Below, piece by piece: positions 34,043-42,363 of a stretch of 64,000 bases of DNA. Under the pieces are notes generated by a model. That model made no database searches. It saw nothing but the letters and a program-made list of their open reading frames with translations, and was not told the origin of the DNA. This stretch comes from Chitinophaga pinensis (GTDB taxonomy: Bacteria > Bacteroidota > Bacteroidia > UKL13-3), in contig CAMBSD010000003.1 in the NCBI GenBank assembly GCA_945870425.1, positions 1 to 64,000 on the forward strand, read 5' to 3'. Numbering within the stretch: the first letter of the stretch is position 1; the number at the start of each line of letters is the position of its first letter. Position numbers and translations under genes: made by a program.

Positions 34043-37033
34043 TTAATACCTTGGGTCGGGCTTGGGTGCCAAGCGGGCCATCTTAATTACCTCTAAACTG
34101 CAAAAGCCAAATTCGTCCACCACCTTACCCTCAATCAAATACACACCACGGCCCGCAAAGGGATACTTTTTGATAGATTGCGAGAAGTTGGTAGTATCAA
34201 AAAAGTGGTTTTCACAATCATAAAAAGTACCAAAAGCCATATACTCTCCTTTTACCGTCTTCACACCTTTTTGCGCCACATAATTTCCTACAATGCGTAT
34301 GGTTTTATGGAGGTGTTTATCAAAATCTTTGGCTAACACATCTCCACGGTATGGGGTTATAAGCAAATCAAATTGTGAGATAGAAACAGGGAAACCAAGT
34401 ATTTCAATTTCATCGTACGCATCCTCCACAATATCGTGTGCTAACAAAGGCAAAGTATAATTTTTAGCAGGTCGGCTAAACATACTACTCTGCCATACCT
34501 GAGGAATAAAAAGGCTTTGCTCCATTGGGGCAGTGCCTATAAGCATTTCTTTGATTGTCGTTTTTTTATCCGCATGCATATATATCTGCCAAAGCAGATT
34601 CTTTTTACCCGAACCTGTAAATCTAAAGGCACCCACTTTTACCAAAATCTTCAATTGCTCAATGCTAATGGAAGTACGTTCAATAAAATCATACAAACTC
34701 AAAAACACACCATTCTGTTTGCGCTCGTGTAATATCAACTCTATGGTTTTTGCTTCAAGGCTTTCGATATGCACAAAACCTATATACACATCATCGCCAT
34801 AAATATGGGTGTTTTTCTCTGAATAGTTTACACAAGGCAAATGAAGATGCGCTCCTGTTTTTTTCAACTCATTAAAATACACCCAAGTTTGGTAAAAACC
34901 TCCAAAATTATTGATTACAGCCACCATAAACTCTTTTGGGAAATATGTTTTCAGGTACAAACTTTGGAAGCTCTCCACAGCATAAGATGCGGAGTGTGCT
35001 TTGCTAAATGAGTATCCCGCAAAACTCTCTATCTGCCTCCAAATTTCTTTGGTAATATTTTCAGGATATCCCTTCTCATGGCAATTAGAAAAAAACTTAT
35101 CGATGATGCGTTGAAACTCCGCTTTTGAACGAAACTTGCCACTCATGGCTCTGCGCAACACATCCGCATCAGCCAAATCTAAGCCTGCAAAATGATGACA
35201 AACCTTTAGCACATCTTCTTGAAACACCATCACACCATAGGTTTCTTCCAACTGTTCTTTCATTACGGGATGCAAATAATTAATGGCTTCGGGGTGATGA
35301 AAACGATGGATGTATTCTCGCATCATACCCGACTTGGCCACACCAGGACGAATGATTGAACTAGCAGCCACCAAGTGTATGTAGGTATCGCATTGCAGCT
35401 TTTTTAGCAAGCCCCGCATGGCAGGACTTTCAATATAAAAACAACCAATGGAGTCGCTAAGCTTCAATTGCGATTTTACTTTCTCATCGTTTTTAAAGGC
35501 TTGCACATCATGAATGTCTATTCGTATTTTTTTATTCTGCCACACCAATTCGGCCGCATCTTTTATATGCCCAATGCCTCGCTGCGAAAGGATATCGAAT
35601 TTCTCAAAACCTATATCCTCTGATATGTACATATCCCACTGCACCGTTGGCAATCCCACGGGTGGCAGGTCTAGCGCAGAGTACAGGTAAATAGGTTCAT
35701 CCGAAATAAGCACACCCCCAGCATGGATGGAGCGGTGATTAGGAAAGTCTTTTAACAATTCGCCTACCTTCAAAATATTTTTGATGATGGGTGCTGAAGC
35801 ATCAGCTTTTTCAGGAAAATTTGCAAGTATATCAATTTCGGCTTTGGGCAAACCATATACTTTGCCCAACTCGCGGTATATGGAGTTATCTTTAAAAGTG
35901 GAGATGGTACCTAGCAAAGCTGTGTAGTCACGTCCGTAGCGTTTAAAAATATAGTCGTGTACTTGTGGCCTTTCTTTCCAACTATAGTCAATATCAAAGT
36001 CGGGAGGTGATGTTCGTTTGGGGTTTAAAAATCGCTCGAAATACAAATTCAATTCAATAGGGTCAACATCTGTAATCCTAAGGCAATAGGCCACAACCGA
36101 GTTGGCTCCACTTCCTCGCCCCACATGATAAAAGCCTTTAGACATTGAATAGCGAATGATATCCCACGTGATTAGAAAGTAGGCCGAAAAGCCCAATTTA
36201 TCTATAATCTCCAACTCTCTTTTCACCCTATCAAATGCCACTCTATTGTGCAAACCATATCTGTATTGAACCCCATCAAAAGCCAATTTTTCTAACAATT
36301 GCTTGTCATCATAACTACTTGCCGAATAGATCTTTTTATTTTTATGGGTTTTAAAATCAAAAACAATATTGCACTCTTCAATCATTGCCTTTGTGTTGTT
36401 TATAATGAAAGCGTAATGCTGGCAGGCATCTATCAGTTCAGCATCTGTCTTAAAATACTCATCGTCTTGGGCACTGTGTTCTGCTGTTAATCGACTTAAA
36501 AGTAAATTGTTTTCGATAGCGCGCAAATGCTTGTGCAAATCAAGCCTCGACTTTCCAGCAAAGGTTACAGGATGCTTTAATACCAATTTGTTTTTGATGG
36601 CTGAAATATCTTTAAACAAGAGCTTATTCAACTCATTGATGCGAATGCCAATGCGTTCATGTGCTTCTAATTTTTTAGGGTATTGTGTATATGGATAAAT
36701 GATAAACGTATCACGCAAAGCAGCTGTTTGTTCGCTTAAAGACATGCCATATAAGTTGTGATTTGAAAGCATCTTATTGATTTCGGCCACACCTGCTGCA
36801 TTTTTGGCAAGTGCTGTAAACAGTAAATGATTGGCCTCCATAAACTCAATGCCCGCTAATGGTTTTATGCCATCTTCGTTGCAGCGTTTTACAAACTCCC
36901 AAATGCCTGTAGAACAATTGATGTCGGTCAAACCCATTGTGGTAAGCTTGTAATGTTTGGCCGCAGCCATAATATTATCAATACTTAGCGTGCCATAACG
37001 AAGGCTATAAAATGAATGAATGTTCCAAAGCAT
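34043..37033 (-). CDS. Short DnaE-type DNA polymerase III alpha subunit
   Basis: A 996-residue C-family polymerase, shorter than replicative DnaE (about 1,160). The N-terminal PHP domain opens NIHSFYSLRYGT, with Asn where the first metal-binding histidine would be, so PHP nuclease activity may be weak or absent. The catalytic aspartates lie in PDFDID (Asp345, Asp347); the third should be near FEKFDIL around residue 470. Helix-hairpin-helix and OB-fold regions follow. Short DnaE next to dinB is the mutagenic-repair arrangement of many bacteria without UmuC (compare ImuB-DnaE2). It starts 36 bases after dinB and should be co-transcribed with it. Confidence 0.9.
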   Translation of the reverse strand: MLWNIHSFYSLRYGTLSIDNIMAAAKHYKLTTMGLTDINCSTGIWEFVKRCNEDGIKPLAGIEFMEANHLLFTALAKNAAGVAEINKMLSNHNLYGMSLSEQTAALRDTFIIYPYTQYPKKLEAHERIGIRINELNKLLFKDISAIKNKLVLKHPVTFAGKSRLDLHKHLRAIENNLLLSRLTAEHSAQDDEYFKTDAELIDACQHYAFIINNTKAMIEECNIVFDFKTHKNKKIYSASSYDDKQLLEKLAFDGVQYRYGLHNRVAFDRVKRELEIIDKLGFSAYFLITWDIIRYSMSKGFYHVGRGSGANSVVAYCLRITDVDPIELNLYFERFLNPKRTSPPDFDIDYSWKERPQVHDYIFKRYGRDYTALLGTISTFKDNSIYRELGKVYGLPKAEIDILANFPEKADASAPIIKNILKVGELLKDFPNHRSIHAGGVLISDEPIYLYSALDLPPVGLPTVQWDMYISEDIGFEKFDILSQRGIGHIKDAAELVWQNKKIRIDIHDVQAFKNDEKVKSQLKLSDSIGCFYIESPAMRGLLKKLQCDTYIHLVAASSIIRPGVAKSGMMREYIHRFHHPEAINYLHPVMKEQLEETYGVMVFQEDVLKVCHHFAGLDLADADVLRRAMSGKFRSKAEFQRIIDKFFSNCHEKGYPENITKEIWRQIESFAGYSFSKAHSASYAVESFQSLYLKTYFPKEFMVAVINNFGGFYQTWVYFNELKKTGAHLHLPCVNYSEKNTHIYGDDVYIGFVHIESLEAKTIELILHERKQNGVFLSLYDFIERTSISIEQLKILVKVGAFRFTGSGKKNLLWQIYMHADKKTTIKEMLIGTAPMEQSLFIPQVWQSSMFSRPAKNYTLPLLAHDIVEDAYDEIEILGFPVSISQFDLLITPYRGDVLAKDFDKHLHKTIRIVGNYVAQKGVKTVKGEYMAFGTFYDCENHFFDTTNFSQSIKKYPFAGRGVYLIEGKVVDEFGFCSLEVIKMARLAPKPDPRY

Positions 37034-37069
37034 TTTTCTATGATGTGTAAACTCTTGTTACTGTAAAAT

Positions 37070-38215
37070 CTAACGTGTTTTATATCCCCCTTTTGTTACG
37101 GCACCTTTGCCATACCAATGTCTAATTTGGTCTAATGCTTTGTATAAATTCACTTGCTCTATGCTATCTTCAAACAAATCGATTTGTTGCGAACCGTGCA
37201 CCAGATTGCTTACTTTAACGCCAATTAATCGTACTAACAAACGCCTGTCATACAACTTATGAAGCAGCTCTTTAGCTTTGGCTAATATGATGTGGTCGTA
37301 GGATGTGTAAGGCACACGTGCTTGAACGGTATAGGTTTGAAAATCGGAATAGCGCAATTTTACGGTCACTGTAGCGCATAGTTTTGTTTGTTTCCGCAAA
37401 TCGAAGCAGATGCCTTCCACCATGGTATTCAAACATTGCTGAAGCAATTTCATATCGGTGGTATCCACCTGAAAAGTTTGCTCACTGCTTATCGACTTTC
37501 GCTCGTGGTAAGGCAATACAGGTCTATTGTCAATACCATTGGCTTTTTCCCAAATGATTTTACCATTTTCACCCAATACTTTTTGTAAAAGCTCCACATG
37601 AATATTGGCAAGGGTTTCAATGTGCACAATCCCCATGTCCCTTAAAATATGGTAGGATTTATCGCCTATGCCAGGTATTTTTTTTATGGATAATGGGTTA
37701 AGAAATTGATGTATGAGTGGCCTGGCAACCTGCTTTTCACCATTGGGTTTGGCTTCGCCTGTAGCTATTTTCGAAATGGTTTTGTTCACTGATAAGCCAA
37801 ATGAAATAGGCAAACCTGTTTGCTTCATTATTTTTTGCCTCAACTCATGTGTCCATTTGTATGAACCAAAAAAGCGATCCATGCCCGATATGTCTAAGTA
37901 ATGCTCATCTACACTTGCTTTTTCAACCACGGGTGCTGCATCTTCAATAACGTCCGTTACTTGGTGCGAAAACCTACTGTATTTATCCATATCACCACGC
38001 AGCCAAATGGCATCTGGACATAACCTGCGAGCTAATTTGCCCGGCATGGCCGAGTGTACCCCATATTTCCTTGCCTCATAGCTACAACTTGCTACCACCC
38101 CTCTGTCCGAAAAGCCACCAATGATAACGGGCTTACCTACTAATGAACTATTCTCAAGCCTTTCAACCGACACGAAAAAAGTGTCTAAATCCATGTGTAC
38201 GATAGTTCTTTCCAT
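37070..38215 (-). CDS. dinB: DNA polymerase IV (Y-family)
   Basis: A 381-residue translesion polymerase. The catalytic residues are Asp8 and Asp10 in HMDLDTFF and the SVDEHYLD block near 101-108; the palm is followed by a helix-hairpin-helix thumb (IPGIGDKS) and a little-finger domain. A clamp-binding motif QIDLF is at 344-348, about 35 residues from the end. The His in DEHYLD, where most have Ala, is a small variation. It is first in the dinB-dnaE operon, divergent from the S24 repressor across a 97-base gap with operator half-sites, so damage-inducible expression is likely. Confidence 0.93.
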   Translation of the reverse strand: MERTIVHMDLDTFFVSVERLENSSLVGKPVIIGGFSDRGVVASCSYEARKYGVHSAMPGKLARRLCPDAIWLRGDMDKYSRFSHQVTDVIEDAAPVVEKASVDEHYLDISGMDRFFGSYKWTHELRQKIMKQTGLPISFGLSVNKTISKIATGEAKPNGEKQVARPLIHQFLNPLSIKKIPGIGDKSYHILRDMGIVHIETLANIHVELLQKVLGENGKIIWEKANGIDNRPVLPYHERKSISSEQTFQVDTTDMKLLQQCLNTMVEGICFDLRKQTKLCATVTVKLRYSDFQTYTVQARVPYTSYDHIILAKAKELLHKLYDRRLLVRLIGVKVSNLVHGSQQIDLFEDSIEQVNLYKALDQIRHWYGKGAVTKGGYKTR

Positions 38216-38238
38216 TTTTTTACTTGTTTATTTTTATG

Positions 38239-38269
38239 TTTGACATTATTATTGTCAAATAATTGACAA
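38239..38269. promoter_or_regulatory. Three operator half-sites between dinB and the S24 repressor
   Basis: TTTGACA (38239-38245) and TGTCAAA (38253-38259) form a perfect inverted repeat with a seven-base spacer. A third half-site TTGACAA (38263-38269) makes a second inverted pair with TTGTCAA (38252-38258), four bases apart. The arrangement lies mid-gap between divergent starts at 38215 and 38313, as expected for a repressor that controls both itself and the dinB-dnaE operon. Confidence 0.65.
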
Positions 38270-38291
38270 TAAATATATCATTTTAGGTTTT
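38263..38291 (+). promoter_or_regulatory. Candidate promoter of the S24 repressor
   Basis: TTG (38263-38265) within the third half-site, an 18-base spacer, then TAGGTTTT (38284-38291), one mismatch from TAnnTTTG. Repressor bound at the half-site would cover the -33 element. Confidence 0.45.
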
Positions 38292-38312
38292 AGATAAACA
38301 AGAAAAAAAACT

Positions 38313-39026
38313 ATGTACTTGAACACCAATTTGAAATTTTTGCGTACCCGAAATAAACTCACACAGCAAGATTTGGCAAATGCTTTAGAGGTAGGGCGTT
38401 CTGCTCTCAATGGCTACGAGCATCAGCAAAGTGTGCCCACCATCGAAACGATTTTGAAAATATCAAGCTATTTTAAAATAAGCGTTGACACTCTTTTGAA
38501 AGTGGACTTGAAGAAGCTACCCGAATCCAAAATATCTGAACTTGAAAAAGGCATTGAAGATTATATCAAAGGAAAATACCTGCGCATTGTCTCTACCACA
38601 GTTAACAAAGACAATGAAGACAATATTGAATTGGTTCCTGTAAAAGCGCAAGCAGGCTATGCCAAGGGTTATGCCGATAATGAATTTATCAGCAAACTGC
38701 CACGCTATTACCTTCCTTTTTTAGATAAAAACAGAAAATATAGAACCTTTGAAATCAAAGGTGATTCGATGCTGCCCATCAAAGAAGGGGGCTTGGTAAC
38801 CTGTGAATATGTAGAGGATTGGATGGATATTAGAAACGGTCTTTGCTATGTTATTTTATTAAAAGATGATGGCATTGTGTTTAAGCGAGTTTTTAATGAA
38901 ATACAAAAAGAGAAAAGACTTATTTTGGTTTCAAACAATGTGATGTATAAACCCTACACAATAAAGATTGAGGATGTAGTGGAGGTATGGAAATATGTGA
39001 TGGACTATGCTAAAACATTGGAATAA
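38313..39026 (+). CDS. LexA/CI-like repressor (XRE helix-turn-helix plus S24 peptidase)
   Basis: A 237-residue two-domain regulator. Residues about 6-60 are an XRE/Cro helix-turn-helix (LTQQDLANALEVGRSALNGYE), and about 105-237 an S24 self-cleaving domain with Ser152 (GDSMLP) and Lys191 (IVFKRV) as the dyad. An Ala114-Gly115 pair in the linker is the likely autocleavage site. RecA-triggered cleavage would relieve repression of the divergent dinB-dnaE operon. In Bacteroidota such XRE-S24 proteins often stand in for LexA. Binding to the half-sites at 38239-38269 is inference. Confidence 0.9.
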   Translation: MYLNTNLKFLRTRNKLTQQDLANALEVGRSALNGYEHQQSVPTIETILKISSYFKISVDTLLKVDLKKLPESKISELEKGIEDYIKGKYLRIVSTTVNKDNEDNIELVPVKAQAGYAKGYADNEFISKLPRYYLPFLDKNRKYRTFEIKGDSMLPIKEGGLVTCEYVEDWMDIRNGLCYVILLKDDGIVFKRVFNEIQKEKRLILVSNNVMYKPYTIKIEDVVEVWKYVMDYAKTLE

Positions 39027-39548
39027 TGCCTGAATTGAAAATTACCTAAACTTCCAATTCTCCCATTTGTCTTGAATGTCGGGGCTTACAATCCAATCCG
39101 GGTCTTGGGGTTTGCCTACGCTTGATGTTTAGTACAAATTAGCAATCACACATTGAAGGTTTAGGGACATGACCAATACCGCAAACAGACCAAAAAGTTA
39201 TTGATGATTTGATTGCCTCATCTAAGACTCTTTTTCATTTGTAATCCGTTTCTCTTCCTATGGCTTGGCGATAGACTCCAGAAAGTTTGGATATCGGGAT
39301 TGTTTATGTCTTTTTTATATTTCTAAATTTATCAACATTCATAGTTGCTTTGTTTCTCAGTCAGCATGAAAGTGTTAAACCCATGCACAATAAAAAAGTT
39401 TTTAACAGGCTTATTATTTAATAAATATTAAGGATATGACTGATTTTTCTTAGACTTTTGTAAAATAATTGTCATAGCAAATTATTAAAAAAACTTATCA
39501 TTTAATTATCGTGTTTAAACAGATATTACTTATAAATATATAAAACAA
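39027..39548. other. Intergenic stretch with possible gene remnant
   Basis: No full gene in 522 bases. A 28-codon coding-like frame on the minus strand sits at 39042-39128, and around 39228 the words CTCTTTTTCATTTGTAA recall the block repeated near 30970, 31614 and 32396. From 39360 on the sequence is AT-rich, fitting the promoter region of the fasciclin gene. Confidence 0.5.
39042..39128 (-). pseudogene. C-terminal coding remnant, family unrecognised
   Basis: The minus-strand frame reads VGKPQDPDWIVSPDIQDK and ends WENWKFR before a TAA at 39044-39042. Amino acid composition (Trp, Pro, Asp rich) is unlike noise in AT-rich DNA, but only 28 codons stay open. I do not recognise the family; it may be chance. 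Confidence 0.3.
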
Positions 39549-40487
39549 ATGAAAAAGAACATTTTTAAAACGGCTTTATTAAGTCTAACGTTTGGTGCCT
39601 TATTAATTACATCATGCAAAAAAGATGATGACAAAACCACCACTAACACTACTCCTGCTTTAAAAAGCATTTATGAAATTGCAAAATCTGATACTAGTTT
39701 TAGTATTTTGGTAGCTGCAATAGACAAAACAGGTTTAAAAGAAACATTAACCAATGCTGGAACTTACACTGTTTTTGCGCCAAACAACGCTGCATTTAGA
39801 AAAGAAGATTTTAGTGTAGAAATAATAAACGCAATGACTAATCCAGATCAAATTTTAGAATTAAAAAACGCTTTACTTTACCATGTTCTAGGATCAAAAG
39901 TAAAATCTACTGAAGTGCCTAATGCTTATGTAGGAACATTGTATTTGGTAAATGGAAATGGTGTTTCTTTGCGTACCGCGAATAATCCTGTAAAATTAAA
40001 CAATGAGTCAAATGTAGTGGCTGCTGATATTGCTGCAAGCAATGGAATTATTCATGTAATTGATATGCCATTATCTCCGCAATCAGTGGTTGATATTGCT
40101 GCAAACAATTCTGCATTTACATCATTAGTAGCAGCATTAGGAAAAGCAGAATTAGTAAGTACATTGGAAGAAAGTGCTTCTATTACCGTATTTGCTCCAA
40201 CCAACGATGCGTTTGATGCCATTAGTTTCAAACTAGCTGATTTTACCAAAGAGCAATTAACACCCATTTTAACATCGCATGTTTTAGGTTCACAGGTTAG
40301 ATCATCGCAAATAAAGAATGGCGATATGGTTACCACTTTAAATACCAATACCAAATTAACATTTAATACTTCAGCTGGTGTTAAATTTAGTGGTGGCAAT
40401 GTGTCTGATGTATCTGTAACCACTGCAGATATACAAGCAACAAACGGTGTGGTGCACGTAATTAATAAAGTAGTTTTACCTAATTAG
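39549..40487 (+). CDS. Lipoprotein with two fasciclin domains
   Basis: A 312-residue lipoprotein: signal peptide with lipobox ITSC (cysteine near 23) followed by KKDDDK and a Thr-rich linker. Two FAS1 domains span about 40-172 and 176-312; each has the H1 motif (TYTVFAPNNAAF and SITVFAPTNDAF) and an H2 region (NGIIHVIDMPL and NGVVHVINKVVL). FAS1 domains mediate adhesion or surface interactions. The KKDDD after the cysteine resembles the Bacteroidota lipoprotein export signal, so surface exposure is possible. Confidence 0.92.
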   Translation: MKKNIFKTALLSLTFGALLITSCKKDDDKTTTNTTPALKSIYEIAKSDTSFSILVAAIDKTGLKETLTNAGTYTVFAPNNAAFRKEDFSVEIINAMTNPDQILELKNALLYHVLGSKVKSTEVPNAYVGTLYLVNGNGVSLRTANNPVKLNNESNVVAADIAASNGIIHVIDMPLSPQSVVDIAANNSAFTSLVAALGKAELVSTLEESASITVFAPTNDAFDAISFKLADFTKEQLTPILTSHVLGSQVRSSQIKNGDMVTTLNTNTKLTFNTSAGVKFSGGNVSDVSVTTADIQATNGVVHVINKVVLPN

Positions 40488-40507
40488 AATTTTTCGTTTA
40501 ACCATCA

Positions 40508-40546
40508 AAAAAAGCCCTAGGTAATTCAATTACCTAGGGCTTTTTT
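40508..40546. terminator. Long bidirectional terminator
   Basis: A near-perfect palindrome with a 19-pair potential stem (A tract, GCCCTAGGTAATT, centre C, AATTACCTAGGGC, T tract) between convergent genes. It is one of the strongest hairpins in the window. Confidence 0.93.
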
Positions 40547-40562
40547 GTTTGTATTACTATAA

Positions 40563-41333
40563 TTAGTTTCCTGCAGTTTTACTTTTACTAAATTTACTTT
40601 TTAGTTTCACAGCAGGTACCCATATTTTAGAAATAATATATTTGATTGGATTGCTTTTTTCTACTTTCCAAACGGTGGTTCTTGAACTTTCTTGTGGGTT
40701 TTCATGAATGGTGTAAGCATAGGCAGCAATGGAAGTACGGAATGTGTTTTCTGGAAAATCGATAGGATCATAACCATGCAAAGTATATCCGCGGCAAAGC
40801 ATAATGGCCAGACGATTAAATGGTACATCTACTTCTGTTTTATCACCTGTTTCAGCATGTTCTAAACGCAATTCTCCACCATATTCTTTCTTCCAATCTT
40901 TATTTAAATATAATAATAGATTCAAATTTCGGAACCAAGTTTCTTTCATAGGATGGTAATTAAAATCAGCATGCATGTCTAAGAAACTCTTGGCTTTTCC
41001 TTGATGGATTCCTCCACCATAAAACTCTGGGTCAATAAATACATCTTCGTTGGTTACATACTTAATCCAATCTTCAAAACGTTTTGAAGTTAAATCATCA
41101 TAAAGTTCGGTAAACAAGCCTCCCATGGTCCAAAACTTAGATTTTTCAAATTTGTTTTTAGCAAAAACATAATCAGCACTGGCTGTTTCTATTTCTGGAA
41201 TGCTATTGTAAAGCGCTGTAATTTTATCCTCATAGCATAGACCATCAACAGCTACAACTGGAAATGGTTTTGCGGTCAAAAATTCGTTTCTATACTTCTC
41301 TTTGTTGGCTTCTATAAACTCAAAATTTATCAT
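40563..41333 (-). CDS. 2-oxoglutarate/Fe(II)-dependent oxygenase
   Basis: A 256-residue prolyl-4-hydroxylase-like oxygenase. The iron ligands are His121 and Asp123 (MHADFNYHP) and His186 (LHGYDP); Arg199 (FRTSIAAY) would bind 2-oxoglutarate. The LNLLLYLN strand between them is typical of the P4Hc fold. The basic C-terminal tail (KLKSKFSKSK) is short. Substrate unknown: proteins, small molecules or sugars are all possible. No biosynthetic partner lies nearby. Confidence 0.85.
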   Translation of the reverse strand: MINFEFIEANKEKYRNEFLTAKPFPVVAVDGLCYEDKITALYNSIPEIETASADYVFAKNKFEKSKFWTMGGLFTELYDDLTSKRFEDWIKYVTNEDVFIDPEFYGGGIHQGKAKSFLDMHADFNYHPMKETWFRNLNLLLYLNKDWKKEYGGELRLEHAETGDKTEVDVPFNRLAIMLCRGYTLHGYDPIDFPENTFRTSIAAYAYTIHENPQESSRTTVWKVEKSNPIKYIISKIWVPAVKLKSKFSKSKTAGN

Positions 41334-41445
41334 AAAATGTGTTGTTTAATAATTCTCAAATATTGTATTGCCTGTATCTATTAACTATGACATTCGTCAA
41401 AAATAAATATGATATTAACTACTATTTAGCTGCTTTATTACGAAA

Positions 41446-42360
41446 TTAACTTCCCCTGATCTTCTCGTATTTAGATAGGTTGGCAACATTAATTTCTCCT
41501 AATAATTCAATAGCTTTAGGTTTTTCAATTTCACTTGCCCCCTTATAAATGTTTACCAATTCATCGCTTTTGGCTTCAAAGAAAACAAGTAACATTACGG
41601 TATTGGGTGAAATTCTAAATACCTTCTGTACTTGCTCTAATGAATTGTATATCTGTTTGCGCGCTCCTTCAGGATTCTTGTAAAATTGGTCCATTCCTTT
41701 GCGGTGGTAGTTATAATAAGCTAATCTCAGAGGCCTAAATCTCTCATTAAGTATATTATCGATCAGATTATACCTTGTTCTTGTATTACCAAAAGCTTTC
41801 CAACCAGCCGAACCAGAAGCTTGTTGAGCCACATTCATTATTTGTAAGGCTTTGTTGAAATAAGGAGTACCTGCTTCTAATCCATAGCTATCATAGTCTA
41901 AACCTACAATATAATTTGCATAGAAAGAAAGCAATGAAACCAAGTTATTGGTATAGGATGCTTCATTGTAATCAAATCTTTGTTGCTCATTGTATGCAAA
42001 CTCAAAGTTATCATCATTAAAAGTAAACAATACGCTATTGTAGTTTGACGCAAAAATAGGTCTACGGCTCTGAATAATGGCACCTGCCGATATTTCACCT
42101 GTTTGTTGGTTGTATGATTTTAATTGAATTTCGATATAAAACTCAATGCTTTCATTGTTTGCAATTTTATCGTTACTCCATTTTACGTTCGAAAAAAACT
42201 GTTTGATATCTGCTTCAAGTTTTCTGAAAACAGATTTGTCTGTAAGTTGAATTTGAACATCCGTTACCTTCACTGTCACGTTCAAATCTTGCTGCTGTTG
42301 GGCAAACAAGGATGAGAATATACCAATGGAAAGTAGAAGAAGTATAGTCTTTTTCATCAT
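41446..42360 (-). CDS. DUF4835 family protein, probable type IX secretion PorD
   Basis: A 304-residue exported protein with a signal peptide (about 1-21, ending LFAQQ). The body matches the DUF4835 family, which in Bacteroidota stands next to coaBC and is called PorD by some annotation sources: DVQIQLTDKSVFRKLE, then FTFNDDNFEFAYNE, and a Tyr-rich segment SYTNNLVSLLSFYANYIVG. Presumed periplasmic. Three bases separate it from coaBC, so it is part of the bamD operon. The role in secretion is from family knowledge, not from anything in this sequence. Confidence 0.85.
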   Translation of the reverse strand: MMKKTILLLLSIGIFSSLFAQQQQDLNVTVKVTDVQIQLTDKSVFRKLEADIKQFFSNVKWSNDKIANNESIEFYIEIQLKSYNQQTGEISAGAIIQSRRPIFASNYNSVLFTFNDDNFEFAYNEQQRFDYNEASYTNNLVSLLSFYANYIVGLDYDSYGLEAGTPYFNKALQIMNVAQQASGSAGWKAFGNTRTRYNLIDNILNERFRPLRLAYYNYHRKGMDQFYKNPEGARKQIYNSLEQVQKVFRISPNTVMLLVFFEAKSDELVNIYKGASEIEKPKAIELLGEINVANLSKYEKIRGS

Positions 42361-42363
42361 GAA

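Noticed and set aside
39130-39250. Short coding-like frame on the plus strand
   Set aside because: About 25 codons, and it runs into a repeat-like word; too short to support.
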